Origin: Acutalibacter muris
Lineage (GTDB): Bacteria > Bacillota > Clostridia > Oscillospirales > Acutalibacteraceae
Reading direction: 5' to 3'
Assembly (NCBI RefSeq): GCF_002201475.1
Contig: NZ_CP021422.1
Coordinates: 2,790,001 to 2,854,000, forward strand
DNA length: 64,000 bases
Below the pieces are notes generated by a model. It searched no databases. It saw nothing but the letters and a program-made list of their open reading frames with translations, and was not told the DNA's origin. A program made the translations under genes and the position numbers. This document shows positions 22,205-31,315 of this stretch, one piece after another; position 1 is the first letter of the stretch; each line of letters opens with the position of its first letter.

Positions 22205-22233
22205 ACTATACGAAAAAACCCGAAAATTGTCAA
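22205..22233 (-). promoter_or_regulatory. potABCD promoter
   Basis: Minus strand TTGACA (22233-22228), 17-bp spacer, TATAGT (22210-22205). Transcription would begin about 200 nt upstream of the potA start. Confidence 0.75.
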
Positions 22234-22239
22234 GAGAAA

Positions 22240-22350
22240 TTTAAAAGTTTCGTCCACCTTTTCAAAGGTGGTGGGGATCTTGGGGGCAAAGCCCCCGGAG
22301 GCCAAAAAGTAAACCAAAAAATCGAGCCGGCGATAACGCCGGCCCAATTC
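22240..22350. repeat. Dispersed intergenic repeat with palindromes
   Basis: Contains AAAGTTTCGTCCACCTTTTCAA, then CCACCTTTTCAAAGGTGG, GGGGGCAAAGCCCCC and GAGCCGGC..GCCGGC stems. The first segment recurs inverted at about 26105-26132 (rplK-nusG gap). Such short, palindrome-rich copies between genes suggest a dispersed non-coding repeat family. Confidence 0.5.
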
Positions 22351-22378
22351 GAGGTAAAATATGAAAGGACGAAAACCC

Positions 22379-22762
22379 TTATACGCGTGATTTCGGTGAC
22401 ACCGGCCCGAAGGAGGACGGCCCCTGGGCCGCCGTCACAGCCCGCTGTAACCTGCGGTTGATGCGCCGCTCCCGGGCGCGCTGGCTGTTGCGCCTTGCCT
22501 TTGCTATCATGAGCCAGCCCACAAGGGGTGTGGCGATTATGCACATAAAACCTGTAAGGCTTGCAAAAAGGGATATCCCCTGCTGGCCCGTGGCCGGGGC
22601 CGAAAGCTCCTTAGCCTGCTGGGCGCTGTGCAGCTCCTGTATATACCTGTCGGCGGCCGCCTGAGGGCTGTCCTGAGTCATGGCGCTGAGCACCGCCACC
22701 AGAATCATAGTGCCCGCCAAGACCAGAATAAACGTGACCGCGAATTTAGCCTTCTTACCCAT
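22379..22762 (-). CDS. Small two-helix membrane protein, unknown
   Basis: A 127-residue protein with a GGAGGGAC site before its ATG. An N-terminal helix (FAVTFILVLAGTMILVAVLSA) and a second (LTGFMCIIATPLVGWLMIA) flank an exposed Ala/Gln-rich segment (SPQAAADRYIQELHSAQQAK). A cytoplasmic tail with many Arg follows (RARERRINRRLQRA). I recognise no family. It stands alone between the potA leader and the rplL terminator. Confidence 0.65.
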   Translation of the reverse strand: MGKKAKFAVTFILVLAGTMILVAVLSAMTQDSPQAAADRYIQELHSAQQAKELSAPATGQQGISLFASLTGFMCIIATPLVGWLMIAKARRNSQRARERRINRRLQRAVTAAQGPSSFGPVSPKSRV

Positions 22763-22933
22763 ATGTCCCTCCCGCCGCCCGAAGGGCGGCCTTCACAGCT
22801 TCGATTATGTCTATCGAAAATTACATTTTCATTTCAAGGGTTACAAATTGGTTACATTATAGCGCGTTTTTTTCTAAATTGCAAGTGAAATTTGAAATGT
22901 TCACAATATGTTCACAACTATGGGAAAATAGAA

Positions 22934-22963
22934 CAGGCGGGTTGTGTTTTTGCAACCTGCCTG
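22934..22963 (-). terminator. Terminator of rplJ-rplL
   Basis: Inverted repeat CAGGCAGGTTG / CAACCCGCCTG read on the minus strand, followed by a T-rich tract. It lies about 55 bp past the rplL stop. Confidence 0.75.
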
Positions 22964-23017
22964 CTACTATATACTGTATTGCTTGCCTACGGCAAGCCCT
23001 TGGACCCGGCCAAATTT

Positions 23018-23398
23018 TTACTTCAGCTCCACCTCGGCGCCGGCCTCGGCCAGCTTGGCCTTCAGAGCCTCGGCGTCGTCCTTGGAGATGCCCTCCTTAA
23101 CAGCCTTGGGAGCGCCGTCCACCAGCTCCTTGGCCTCCTTCAGGCCCAGGCCGCTGACCTCCTTGACGATCTTGATGACATTGATCTTGTTGGCACCGGG
23201 GGCCTTCAGGATAACGTCGAACTCGGTCTTCTCCTCGGCGGCGGGAGCGTCGCCGGCAGGGGCGGCAGCCACGGCAACGGCGGCGGGAGCGGCAGCGGAC
23301 ACGCCGAACTCCTCCTCAAGAGCCTTTACCAGCTCGGAAAGCTCCAGGACGGTAAGAGCCTTGACTTCTTCAATCAGGTTGGTTACTTTCTCAGACAT
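23018..23398 (-). CDS. rplL: Ribosomal protein L7/L12
   Basis: A 126-residue L7/L12. The N-terminal dimerisation helix ([20 protein letters not shown]) is followed by an Ala-rich hinge and the conserved factor-binding domain ([34 protein letters not shown]). It forms the ribosomal stalk with L10 and recruits translation factors. The start at 23398 has GGAGG upstream; a longer frame start at 23413 has none. Confidence 0.98.
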   Translation of the reverse strand: MSEKVTNLIEEVKALTVLELSELVKALEEEFGVSAAAPAAVAVAAAPAGDAPAAEEKTEFDVILKAPGANKINVIKIVKEVSGLGLKEAKELVDGAPKAVKEGISKDDAEALKAKLAEAGAEVELK

Positions 23399-23482
23399 TG
23401 CAATTTCCTCCAATTTTAAATATAATATTTTAGTTACTCAAACAAATTCTTCGTCTGACTTGCAGAAATTCACGTGCAAAGT

Positions 23483-24019
23483 TTATGCACTCTGCTTCTC
23501 CGCAATAGCGTTCAGCGCGATGACCAGGCTGCGCATAACGCCGCTGCACACATTGGCAAAGCCCTGTATGGGTCCGTTCAGGCCGCCGAGCACCTGGGCC
23601 ACCAGCACCTCCTTGGGGGGGAGCTTCGCAAGCCGGTCGATGCTCGCCGCGTCCACAGCCGCTCCGTCGATAAAGCCGCCCTTCACGGCAACCTTGCCGG
23701 TGGGGTTCTGCTTGATGTAATCGGCGAAAATCTTGGGGGCGTCGGTATAACCCTTGTCGCTGTAGGCAATGGCCGTGGCGCCGTTTAAAACCTCGTCCAG
23801 GCCGTCGATGCCCGCGTCCTTAAAGGCGCGGGACAGCAGGGTGTTCTTCACCACCTTGTACTCGCAGCCAGCCTCTCTAAGCTGCTTGCGGAGCTTGGTG
23901 TCCTTCTCAACGCTTATGCCGGTATAGTCCACCAGCACGCCAACGTTGGCCGCCTTGAAGGCCTCGCAGAGCTCGGCCACCTGCTGCTTTTTCTGCTCTA
24001 AAATCTTCTCGCTGGGCAA
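23483..24019 (-). CDS. rplJ: Ribosomal protein L10
   Basis: A 178-residue L10, base of the ribosomal stalk. N-terminal half binds 23S rRNA (LCEAFKAANVGVLVDYTGIS, LRKQLREAGCEYKVVKNTLL); the C-terminal helix binds L7/L12. The start is a TTG at 24019, 8 bp after GGAGG; the upstream L10 leader terminator excludes a longer start. It is followed 84 bp later by rplL. Confidence 0.97.
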   Translation of the reverse strand: MPSEKILEQKKQQVAELCEAFKAANVGVLVDYTGISVEKDTKLRKQLREAGCEYKVVKNTLLSRAFKDAGIDGLDEVLNGATAIAYSDKGYTDAPKIFADYIKQNPTGKVAVKGGFIDGAAVDAASIDRLAKLPPKEVLVAQVLGGLNGPIQGFANVCSGVMRSLVIALNAIAEKQSA

Positions 24020-24207
24020 ATTCTTTCACCTCCGAACGTATAGAATAAAAAATGCCTTTCCGGGGAAAGGCCGCGGAAAGGCATAAAACGCTGGATAAGG
24101 GGCACAAAAATGCCGAAAATCAAACGCCAATCTTTCCTCGGCAGGCCGGAAACCTCCGTTTCAGCGCCCGATCCCCGGGCGCACCTGCTGTCTTTGGTCT
24201 GACAGCC
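24020..24207 (-). promoter_or_regulatory. L10 leader RNA with attenuator terminator
   Basis: The 190-nt leader before rplJ has the hallmarks of the Firmicute L10 leader: AGACAGCAGGTGCG near the 5' end and the CCTGCCGAGGAA segment, then a strong hairpin TGCCTTTCCG/CGGAAAGGCA (24083-24053) followed by a T-run. In this family L10(L12)4 binds the leader and stops transcription at the hairpin when in excess. Confidence 0.85.
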
Positions 24208-24212
24208 TTAAT

Positions 24213-24241
24213 ATTATAGCACAAGCTGTGGGGGTTGTCAA
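24213..24241 (-). promoter_or_regulatory. rplJ-rplL promoter
   Basis: Minus strand TTGACA (24241-24236), 17-bp spacer, TATAAT (24218-24213). Confidence 0.8.
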
Positions 24242-24348
24242 CACCAAAATTGTACGCCTTACAATTTCCTTAAATCTCCCCACCCCACCCCACCTTGACC
24301 TCCCCCCGCCCCTGCTGCTATACTAAAAGAAAAAGGGGGCGGCCGCAA

Positions 24349-24696
24349 ATGCTGCTGGACACTTGGTCTTTTGTAAGGTACATCTTCACCGACCTCATCG
24401 GTTTCTGCTATTTTGTGCTGCCGGTGCTTCTTACCTTTGGGGTGCAGCTCCTGCTCTGCTTTAAGGCAAAGCGCGTTATTTTCAAGCTTCTCCCACTGTT
24501 CCTGGGGCCGCTGATAGTTGGGGCCTCCTACACTTCCCTATTCGCAGTGAGACACGATGTGGGCTTTGAGGTCCTTCTGGCCATGGGTATTGGTCTGCTG
24601 ATACTGCTGGGCTCCGTGCTGGCCTGGCTGGTCTATGGGGGTATTCGCGGCGTATCAGGTATGCTTTCCAATAAATCGTCCCGGCCGAACCTATAG
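24349..24696 (+). CDS. Small membrane protein, unknown, between ribosomal operons
   Basis: A 115-residue protein with three hydrophobic helices (FCYFVLPVLLTFGVQLLL, LLPLFLGPLIVGASYTSLF, VLLAMGIGLLILLGSVLAWL). A weak promoter (TTGACC, 18 bp, TATACT) lies just upstream. It points opposite to rplJ and rplA and interrupts the usual rplA-rplJ adjacency. No family recognised; similar small membrane proteins are common in this group of Clostridia. Confidence 0.65.
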   Translation: MLLDTWSFVRYIFTDLIGFCYFVLPVLLTFGVQLLLCFKAKRVIFKLLPLFLGPLIVGASYTSLFAVRHDVGFEVLLAMGIGLLILLGSVLAWLVYGGIRGVSGMLSNKSSRPNL

Positions 24697-24708
24697 CTCC
24701 GCCCCATC

Positions 24709-24745
24709 AAAAAGGACGCTCTCCAGCCGAGAGCGTCCTTTTATT
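24709..24745. terminator. Bidirectional terminator between convergent genes
   Basis: Stem AAAGGACGCTCTC / GAGAGCGTCCTTT with A-run and T-run flanks, serving rplA (minus) and the small membrane protein (plus). Confidence 0.85.
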
Positions 24746-24761
24746 AACCAGATGATTTTTC

Positions 24762-25454
24762 TCAGACAAACTTTGCCGGATTGATCTTAACCCCAGGCCC
24801 CATAGTGGCGGCCACAGTGCAGCTACGCACATACTGGCCCTTGGCTGCGGCGGGCTTGGCCTTAACTATGGCGTCCATCAGCGCGTCAAAGTTTTCCGTC
24901 AGCTTCTCGGCACCAAAGCTCACCTTGCCGATGGGGCAGTGGATGATGTTGGTCTTATCAAGGCGGTACTCTATCTTACCGGCCTTTGCGTCCTGCACGG
25001 CCTTGGCGATGTCGGGGGTCACAGTGCCCGCCTTAGGGTTGGGCATAAGGCCCCTGGGGCCCAGCACTCGGCCAAGACGGCCCACAAGGCCCATCATGTC
25101 GGGGGAGGTGACTACCACGTCGAAGTCCATCCAGCCCTCGGACTGTATCTTCTGCACCATCTCCTCCGCACCGACGTAGTCGGCTCCGGCGGCTTGGGCG
25201 GCCTCGATGTTGTCGCCCTTGCAGATGGCCAGAACACGCACGTTCTTGCCGGTGCCGTTGGGCAGCACCACTGCCCCGCGCACCTGCTGGTCGGCGTGAC
25301 GGCCGTCAACGCCCAGCTTCACATGCAGCTCAACGGTCTCGTCGAACTTGGTGGTGCCGGTCTTTACGCAGAGGTCCAGGGCCTCGGCGGTATCGTACAG
25401 CTTCTGACGGTCTATGAGCTTCGCGCTCTCTCTATACTTCTTACCATGTTTCAT
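24762..25454 (-). CDS. rplA: Ribosomal protein L1
   Basis: A 230-residue L1, which binds 23S rRNA at the mobile L1 stalk. Conserved segments are [42 protein letters not shown] and MGPGVKINP at the C-terminus. It follows rplK by 18 bp in the usual L11-L1 order. Confidence 0.98.
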   Translation of the reverse strand: MKHGKKYRESAKLIDRQKLYDTAEALDLCVKTGTTKFDETVELHVKLGVDGRHADQQVRGAVVLPNGTGKNVRVLAICKGDNIEAAQAAGADYVGAEEMVQKIQSEGWMDFDVVVTSPDMMGLVGRLGRVLGPRGLMPNPKAGTVTPDIAKAVQDAKAGKIEYRLDKTNIIHCPIGKVSFGAEKLTENFDALMDAIVKAKPAAAKGQYVRSCTVAATMGPGVKINPAKFV

Positions 25455-25472
25455 TTCCGCTTCCCCCTTCCC

Positions 25473-25898
<426 letters not shown>

Positions 25899-26135
25899 TG
25901 TCTTATAACCTCCAATATTGTGGTGCAAGCGGTGTCAGCATAAAAGATTTACTGATACCTCCCACTTTCGTAAAGGTTTTCCTCTGGAAAACCTTTATTT
26001 GCTTTGTAGTACATTTTTAGCCTTCGGCAAGGTCGTGGGGCGACTTCGCGCAGCGAACGTCAACTGCTCCCACACCCATAGTTATTGCGAAGCACAACTA
26101 TTCCGCCTCTTGAAAAGGTGGACAAAACTTTCACC
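25899..26135. other. Intergenic gap rplK-nusG with hairpins and repeat fragment
   Basis: Contains the hairpin AAAGGTTTTCC/GGAAAACCTTT (25971-25993), short palindromes (GCCTTCGGC, ACTTCGCGCAGCGAA-type) and, next to nusG, an inverted copy of the GTCCACCTTTTCAA repeat also seen at 22250. No gene or clear promoter seen. Confidence 0.5.
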
Positions 26136-26657
26136 TTACACCAGCTCCGCCTGGTCCAGCTCCAACTCCACCGGGGTGTCGCGCCCGAACATGGACACCA
26201 TCACCCGCACGCGGTTCTTGTCCAGCTCCAGCTCCTCGACAACGCCGATAAAGCCCTCTAATGGGCCGCCCACGATGCTCACCGCGTCGCCCACCTTATA
26301 GCTGACCTCGATCTCGTGCTTCTCTATGCCCAGATTGGCGACCTCCTGGTCCGTAAGAGGCACCGGCTTGCTGGACGGCCCAACGAACCCGGTACAGCCC
26401 CGGATGTTCCGCACGGCGTACCAGCTCTCGTCGGTCATCACCATCTTCACTATCACATAGCCCGGGAATATCTTGCGCTCGACCTCCTTGCGCCGGCCGT
26501 CGTCGGTGATCTCCGTCACCATCTCCGTGGGCACCCGGATTTCCTGTATCAGGTCCTCCATCTGGCGGTTCTCCACCGTTGTCTTCAGGTTGGACGCCAC
26601 CTTGTTCTCATATCCCGAGTAGGTATGCACCACATACCATCTTGCTTCGTCCGCCAT
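26136..26657 (-). CDS. nusG: Transcription termination/antitermination factor NusG
   Basis: A 173-residue NusG with the N-terminal RNA-polymerase-binding domain (WYVVHTYSGYENKVASNL, FPGYVIVKM, GCTGFVG) and a C-terminal KOW domain (GDAVSIVGGPLEGFIGVVEE). It links polymerase to the ribosome or Rho. It is preceded by secE as in most bacteria. Confidence 0.97.
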   Translation of the reverse strand: MADEARWYVVHTYSGYENKVASNLKTTVENRQMEDLIQEIRVPTEMVTEITDDGRRKEVERKIFPGYVIVKMVMTDESWYAVRNIRGCTGFVGPSSKPVPLTDQEVANLGIEKHEIEVSYKVGDAVSIVGGPLEGFIGVVEELELDKNRVRVMVSMFGRDTPVELELDQAELV

Positions 26658-26718
26658 GGGTTCCCCTCCTGGAAATATTCTCGTGAAAGCTTAAAAAGTC
26701 CAAACGCATCTCGCGCAT

Positions 26719-26976
26719 TTAAGCGGCCACGTTCATCACGAGCCCCAAAAGGTTCATGAAAGCCGTATCCAGTAAAAACACGAACAGGCCCAGCACGATA
26801 ATCGTCACCAGCACCACGCCGGTGTTCTTAAAGGTGGCCTTGGGGCTGGGCCATACTATCTTCTTGATCTCGCCCCGGCAGTCCTTTACAAACTTTGTGA
26901 CCTTGCGGCCGAAAGCGGCGATGGACTTGGGGTTCTGCTTTGCTTCGGGCTTCTTGCCCTTCTCGTTATCAGCCAT
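26719..26976 (-). CDS. secE: Preprotein translocase subunit SecE
   Basis: An 85-residue SecE with one C-terminal membrane helix (VVLVTIIVLGLFVFLLDTAF) and the conserved amphipathic segment VKDCRGEIKKIVWPSPKATFK. It stabilises SecY in the Sec channel. Order rpmG-secE-nusG is standard. Confidence 0.96.
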   Translation of the reverse strand: MADNEKGKKPEAKQNPKSIAAFGRKVTKFVKDCRGEIKKIVWPSPKATFKNTGVVLVTIIVLGLFVFLLDTAFMNLLGLVMNVAA

Positions 26977-26988
26977 CTGTCCCGCTCC

Positions 26989-27138
26989 TTACTTGGTTTC
27001 CCTGTGCAGGGTATGCTTCCGGCAGAACCGGCAGTATTTGTTCATCTCCAGCCTGTCGGGATCGTTCTTCTTGTTCTTCTTAGTAAGATAGTTTCTCTGC
27101 TTGCACTCTGTGCAGGCCAGCACGATCTTCACTCGCAT
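26989..27138 (-). CDS. rpmG: Ribosomal protein L33
   Basis: A 49-residue zinc-ribbon L33 ([17 protein letters not shown], then [15 protein letters not shown]): the CxxC pairs of the zinc-binding form are intact. It starts at 27138 with an AGGTGCC site and ends 12 bp before secE. It is the first gene of the rpmG-secE-nusG-rplK-rplA run. Confidence 0.95.
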   Translation of the reverse strand: MRVKIVLACTECKQRNYLTKKNKKNDPDRLEMNKYCRFCRKHTLHRETK

Positions 27139-27306
27139 TTTATCGGCACCTCCATATTATTTTAATCGGGCAAAGCGCTCTCTGCCCACACCGGGCCCTT
27201 TAGGCCGCAAGGCATAAAGGGCGATACTTGGAGCCTTCGGCCCCAACGTATTTGCCTCCCTCATAAGCGGGCACAAAAACAAAAGCCCCCACTCCGAGGT
27301 ATATCC

Positions 27307-27335
27307 AGTATACCACCTTCCCCCGGGAATGTCAA
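27307..27335 (-). promoter_or_regulatory. rpmG operon promoter
   Basis: Minus strand TTGACA (27335-27330), 17-bp spacer, TATACT (27312-27307). The roughly 165-nt leader that follows holds GC-rich hairpins (e.g. GGGCC...GGCCC near 27205-27240) but no recognised element. Confidence 0.75.
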
Positions 27336-27350
27336 CCCCAAAGGGCGGTT

Positions 27351-28133
27351 TTATTTGCCCAGCCTTGCCTCCACCTTCTTGCCCGGCTTCTTTTTCTTCT
27401 CGGGCTTGATGTTCCTCCCGATAAGTCTTCTGGCGGGCTTTGCCACCTTTTTAAGCTCCTCCCCCATCAGGGTGAAAAGCTTGTCAAAGCTCTCCTTTGA
27501 CAGGCCGTCTATCACCACATAGGTCACAATGGACCGAAGGTCCAGGTCGCCGCTCTTATACATATCCTCCAAAAGCTCCACCAACTTTTTGGCGGGCTCG
27601 CTGTCGGGATAATCCCTTATCAGGGACTCCATCTCCGGCAGGGCGTGCTGCTTTATAAATGTAATGTACCGCACCCGGCCGTACACTATTTTTTCTTCAT
27701 TCAGCGGCCCTTTAAGGTCCGGGAACAGGCTCACAAGCCGGTTGACGAAGAACATGGGGTCCACGTTGCGGTCCTCGCCCTTTGCGCGCTTGCGCTGCTG
27801 CTGGACCATCTCCACCCGCTTTGGGCCCCGGATAATCTCCAGAAAGTCGTTTATTATGCTCTCCGCGTCGGAGCGGTCGCCGGAGTCCGCGTCGAAAAGC
27901 CAGGTGGACAGGGTCCGCCAATCGCCGGGCTTGCCGTCCTCCCCAAGGTTTGTGGAGCGCAGAAGAAAGCTCTTCTTTTTCCTGTCGTACAAAAGGCTGT
28001 AGGCCACCTGCTCCGCGGCAAAGATGGCGGCCTGACCCTCGGGATCCTCAAGGGGCTCCGGCTCTTTAAAGCCCTGATTTGCAAGCTCCGCCCCGAGGGC
28101 GGTCTGTATCAGCTGGAAAGGGTTAAAATCCAA
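27351..28133 (-). CDS. Conserved protein of unknown function
   Basis: A 260-residue soluble protein. The N-terminal half mixes strands and helices (AEQVAYSLLYDRKKKSFLLR) and ends with the acidic SDAESIINDFLEIIRGP; the middle carries VDPMFFVNRLVSLFPDLKGPLNEE. The C-terminus is rich in Lys (KPEKKKKPGKKVEARLGK), which could touch nucleic acid or ribosomes. No catalytic motif seen. It lies between the rpmG promoter and the tRNA, facing the ribosomal operon. I recognise no family name. Confidence 0.7.
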   Translation of the reverse strand: MDFNPFQLIQTALGAELANQGFKEPEPLEDPEGQAAIFAAEQVAYSLLYDRKKKSFLLRSTNLGEDGKPGDWRTLSTWLFDADSGDRSDAESIINDFLEIIRGPKRVEMVQQQRKRAKGEDRNVDPMFFVNRLVSLFPDLKGPLNEEKIVYGRVRYITFIKQHALPEMESLIRDYPDSEPAKKLVELLEDMYKSGDLDLRSIVTYVVIDGLSKESFDKLFTLMGEELKKVAKPARRLIGRNIKPEKKKKPGKKVEARLGK

Positions 28134-28240
28134 ATGAGATCAACTCCAAAAATCAATATGTCTTTCTATTATATCATATCCTGTGGGATTGTCAAATGTT
28201 TGCCCGCATTTTCTACGTGAAACTTTCTTAAAAAAAAGAC

Positions 28241-28269
28241 TTGCCAATTTCGTCCGGATGTGTTATTAT
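28241..28269 (+). promoter_or_regulatory. tRNA promoter
   Basis: TTGCCA (28241-28246), 17-bp spacer, TATTAT (28264-28269), 14 bp before the tRNA. Confidence 0.7.
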
Positions 28270-28282
28270 ATATAAGCACTGA

Positions 28283-28359
28283 GGACCATTAGCTCAGTTG
28301 GTTAGAGCAACCGGCTCATAACCGGTCGGTCCGGGGTTCGAGTCCCTGATGGTCCACCA
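28283..28359 (+). tRNA. tRNA with CAT anticodon (elongator Met, or Ile2 needing lysidine)
   Basis: A 77-nt cloverleaf with encoded CCA: acceptor GGACCAT/ATGGTCC, D-arm GCTC/GAGC, anticodon arm ACCGG-CTCATAA-CCGGT, T-loop TTCGAGT. The acceptor and D-arm (GGACC.TTAGCTCAGTTGG) look much like Firmicute tRNA-Ile2, whose CAT is modified to read AUA. Elongator Met cannot be excluded. It marks the left side of the accessory region. Confidence 0.9.
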
Positions 28360-28402
28360 AAAGGAGACAAAAGCATTTTAGAGGCTTTTGTCTCCTTTTT
28401 TA
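28360..28402 (+). terminator. tRNA terminator
   Basis: Stem AAAAGGAGACAAAAGC / GCTTTTGTCTCCTTTT followed by T's. A second hairpin, AAAAAGCGTGGGAT/ATCCACGCTTTTT-like, follows at about 28428-28462. Confidence 0.85.
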
Positions 28403-28560
28403 TGCTCCAAAATTCTATAGATGAACCAAAAAGCGTGGGATAACATCATAATCCACGCTTTTTGTGTTCTTATCAAAAAGGGAATGCTTGATAAGTCACT
28501 AATAATCGTGTTTAGTGGCGGAATAAAACAAAAGTAATTCCACTAACTTGTAGGTTCTAC

Positions 28561-28589
28561 TTGAAAACACTCGAGCAACCCACTATAAT
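28561..28589 (+). promoter_or_regulatory. Promoter of recombinase-domain fragment
   Basis: TTGAAA (28561-28566), 17-bp spacer, TATAAT (28584-28589), about 20 bp before the ORF start. Confidence 0.65.
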
Positions 28590-28608
28590 GTAAGAAAGGA
28601 AGATACCC

Positions 28609-28956
28609 GTGAAGTTGTCCCCATTGGAATCAAAAATTTTTGGCAAGGTATGTTATGGCTTTCGGCGTGACAAGAACAAGCGGATAGAAATAGTTGAGCA
28701 TGAGGCCGAAATCGTGCGGGAGATATTTTGCCTATGCCTGTCAGGAAACAGTTTGGAAAAAATCCAGGAGCATTTACGCAAGCAAGGTATTCCTTCTCCA
28801 TCTGGAAGAGCGATGTGGAGCCGTGACGTGCTGAACAAGCTGTTAAACAATTATAAGTACACGTTTGGCATTATCGACCACGCTATTTACTTTGCTGTAG
28901 AGGAAATAAAATCGAGTCGGTGCAGAAACCCAAATCAAGATTCTGGGAGTAATTAA
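28609..28956 (+). pseudogene. Large serine recombinase fragment (recombinase domain only)
   Basis: A 115-codon ORF starting GTG after AGAAAGGAAG. It matches the middle 'recombinase' domain of large serine recombinases: VCYGFRRDKNKRIEI, EAEIVREIFCLCLSGNSLEK, GIPSPSGRAMWSRDVLNKLL. The N-terminal catalytic resolvase domain with its Ser and the long C-terminal part are absent, so it cannot recombine DNA alone. It is probably a relic of the element that brought the NACHT gene, though its intact promoter and start leave open a small regulatory role. Confidence 0.75.
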
Positions 28957-29024
28957 GTATTAAAAAACTATAATTGAACTACAAAATGATGCACCCGCAT
29001 AATTGGTAGAATTAAGGAGAAAAT

Positions 29025-30836
29025 ATGGATATTAACAATACTGAAATTGTGACTAAAGTTGCTACAGGTTTAATAGAAGACGCAATCAAATGTTCATGGG
29101 AAAAGGTTAAGAAATGGTTTAAGGATATAGATGCTAAGGATTCCGTGCGATATGGCGATGCCTATGAGCAGTATTTGGATAATACATATCGAAAATATAG
29201 CAAAATCAAGACAATAATCTATCGTCGTTCTCCTAGAAATTTATATGACTTTTATGAATGCATAGGCGTACGGTATGAGGGAAAAACTATTGATACTAGC
29301 ACCATTAATAACCTCTTAGAAATCGGGAAAAAAATAATTATTACCGGAACCGGAGGAACTGGGAAATCAATTCTTTTCAAGCATCTATATTTGGATACAA
29401 TTATGTCAACAGGATATATTCCTGTTATGATTGAACTCAGAAGTTTTAATTCCTTTGAAATCAAATCTGGGGCTATAGAAGAAACCATTTATAATACACT
29501 AGTAGAGAATGGATTTCCTCTAGAACGTGAATACTATGAATACAGCATGAGAGAAGGTGGATATGTCATTTTATTAGATGGGTTTGACGAACTTAATAGA
29601 GATAAATCCACAAGACTTTCTTCTGAAATAAAAAGCTTATCAGATAAATATCGTGAAAATTGTTATCTGATCTCTTCTAGACCATCTGAACAGTTTATTG
29701 GGTGGAATGACTTTCTGGAAACTGAAACTAAACCGCTAAGCAAACAACAAGCAATTAGTTTAGTTGATAAAATTGATTTTGACGAATCCGTAAAAGCAAT
29801 TTTTTGCAAAGAGTTGGAAAATGTTTTGTTTGACAAATATAAATCATTCTCAGAAAATCCTCTGTTGCTTAATATTATGTTGCTTACTTTTAATAACAAT
29901 GCTGCTATTCCAGATAAATTGAATGATTTTTACGATCAGGCCTTTGCGACCCTTTTCAATATGCATGACGCGACTAAAGATGCATATGTTAGAGACATAA
30001 GAACTCAGCTTGGATGTGATGATTTTAAATTAGTTTTTTCTTATATCTGCTTTAAATCATATTTCTATTCGGAATACGAATTTACTGAGATGCGAATGAG
30101 AGAATATATTTCTATGGCAAAGGAAAAATATAGCCAATTTAGATTTACTGTGGATGAATTCCTTGATGATCTCGTCTCGTCAGTATGCATGATTATCAAA
30201 GATGGACTGCACTATCATTTTGCGCATCGCTCTTTCCAAGAATATTTTGCTGCATGGTACACCTGTAAATTGACAGACAATATACAGTCCAAACTTTTAT
30301 CAAACTGGCTTAAAGAATCTGACACCGTTATCACAGATTTATATTTTAATATGCTATTTAATATGCAATCCGAAAAAGTAAATAAAATAGTCTTTGCTCC
30401 AATTTTGGGACAAATAAAAAAGAAGTATACTGATTTGGGATTTACCATAGTTTTTTTGAAATCACTTTTCCACGGAGTGATTCTTAAAACATATCGGCAC
30501 GATGGTGGGATGCGAAAATCTCTGTCTCTTGCAATAAAGGATAAACAGAAATGTTATACTTTAAAGTTGACTTGTATTCTCAATGGATATGGCTTTCCAC
30601 CAGCAAACGCTGAAGCCGAAGAAAAGGTTTTTGATTCGTTTAAGAAAAATGGAATAGTGATGGGGGAAACTGTTCCATTTGATACTGCCTTAAAATATGT
30701 CAGTGATAACAATTTATTAGAGGCATTGAAGTGGTTTGACAATCAAATTGCTTTTATTGTATCTATTTTAGAACGCAATAAAGAAAGCGGCATTGGACAA
30801 AAGAAAAAAGTTTCCTCTATACTAGATGAATTATAA
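29025..30836 (+). CDS. NACHT-domain STAND ATPase, putative anti-phage defence protein
   Basis: A 603-residue protein. An N-terminal helical region (residues 1-100, SWEKVKKWFKDIDAKD) precedes a NACHT ATPase: Walker A GTGGTGKS (about 107-114), Walker B ILLDGFDEL (about 182-190), sensor-type ISSRPSE, and the family's FAHRSFQEYFAA (about 398). The remaining 200 residues show no LRR or TPR pattern and may form the sensor. Codon usage is very AT-rich compared with the GC-rich core, a sign of transfer. Bacterial NACHT proteins (bNACHT) protect against phages. AAGGAG precedes the ATG; no partner gene is seen. Confidence 0.85.
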   Translation: MDINNTEIVTKVATGLIEDAIKCSWEKVKKWFKDIDAKDSVRYGDAYEQYLDNTYRKYSKIKTIIYRRSPRNLYDFYECIGVRYEGKTIDTSTINNLLEIGKKIIITGTGGTGKSILFKHLYLDTIMSTGYIPVMIELRSFNSFEIKSGAIEETIYNTLVENGFPLEREYYEYSMREGGYVILLDGFDELNRDKSTRLSSEIKSLSDKYRENCYLISSRPSEQFIGWNDFLETETKPLSKQQAISLVDKIDFDESVKAIFCKELENVLFDKYKSFSENPLLLNIMLLTFNNNAAIPDKLNDFYDQAFATLFNMHDATKDAYVRDIRTQLGCDDFKLVFSYICFKSYFYSEYEFTEMRMREYISMAKEKYSQFRFTVDEFLDDLVSSVCMIIKDGLHYHFAHRSFQEYFAAWYTCKLTDNIQSKLLSNWLKESDTVITDLYFNMLFNMQSEKVNKIVFAPILGQIKKKYTDLGFTIVFLKSLFHGVILKTYRHDGGMRKSLSLAIKDKQKCYTLKLTCILNGYGFPPANAEAEEKVFDSFKKNGIVMGETVPFDTALKYVSDNNLLEALKWFDNQIAFIVSILERNKESGIGQKKKVSSILDEL

Positions 30837-30992
30837 GTGTCTCAGATAAGAAGGACTTTCCATGCTAAAGTATCGGTTTTCCTCAGTAGCACGTCTGTGA
30901 GAGTTCAGATACACCCACCAATTGGGTAAAAATATCTTTTTTGTCGTGAGTTCACAAACATCAAGTATACGAACACCACGTCAAGAATCAGG

Positions 30993-31180
30993 TTGGCGGT
31001 GTATCGTAACGTGTTCGCCCTTATAGTCGAGATAGACGGCTATGAGGGCGAAACGCGTTTACAGACAAAACGCGCCACCTATAAGGACCTCCAGGCATGG
31101 GTCAAGGAGCGGTATGGCCTCCATGTCAGCAATCTTGCCATATCCCGGACCAAGGAACTCTGCGGCCTTGCCAAACGCAG
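30993..31180 (+). pseudogene. C-terminal gene fragment (RlmD/methylase-tail-like)
   Basis: A short open stretch with TKRATYKDLQAWVKERYG and LHVSNLAISRTKELCGL. This resembles the conserved tail 'ATYxEIxxYVxEKYGxKVSxLYIxQVKRKCG' attached to some Clostridia methyltransferases and helicases. The rest of the gene is missing, and the frame runs on into the SLH-gene upstream repeat. A dead fragment. Confidence 0.5.
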
Positions 31181-31315
31181 ACCCTCCTTTTCCCATTTCT
31201 CTCTTGCATTCCCGCCGCGAAAGTGCTACAATTAGGCTGACAAAATAAATCATTTTATGAAATGAAACGATAGCACACCATGAAAAAATCCCTTCGCCTG
31301 ATGGCTATTCTCTTA

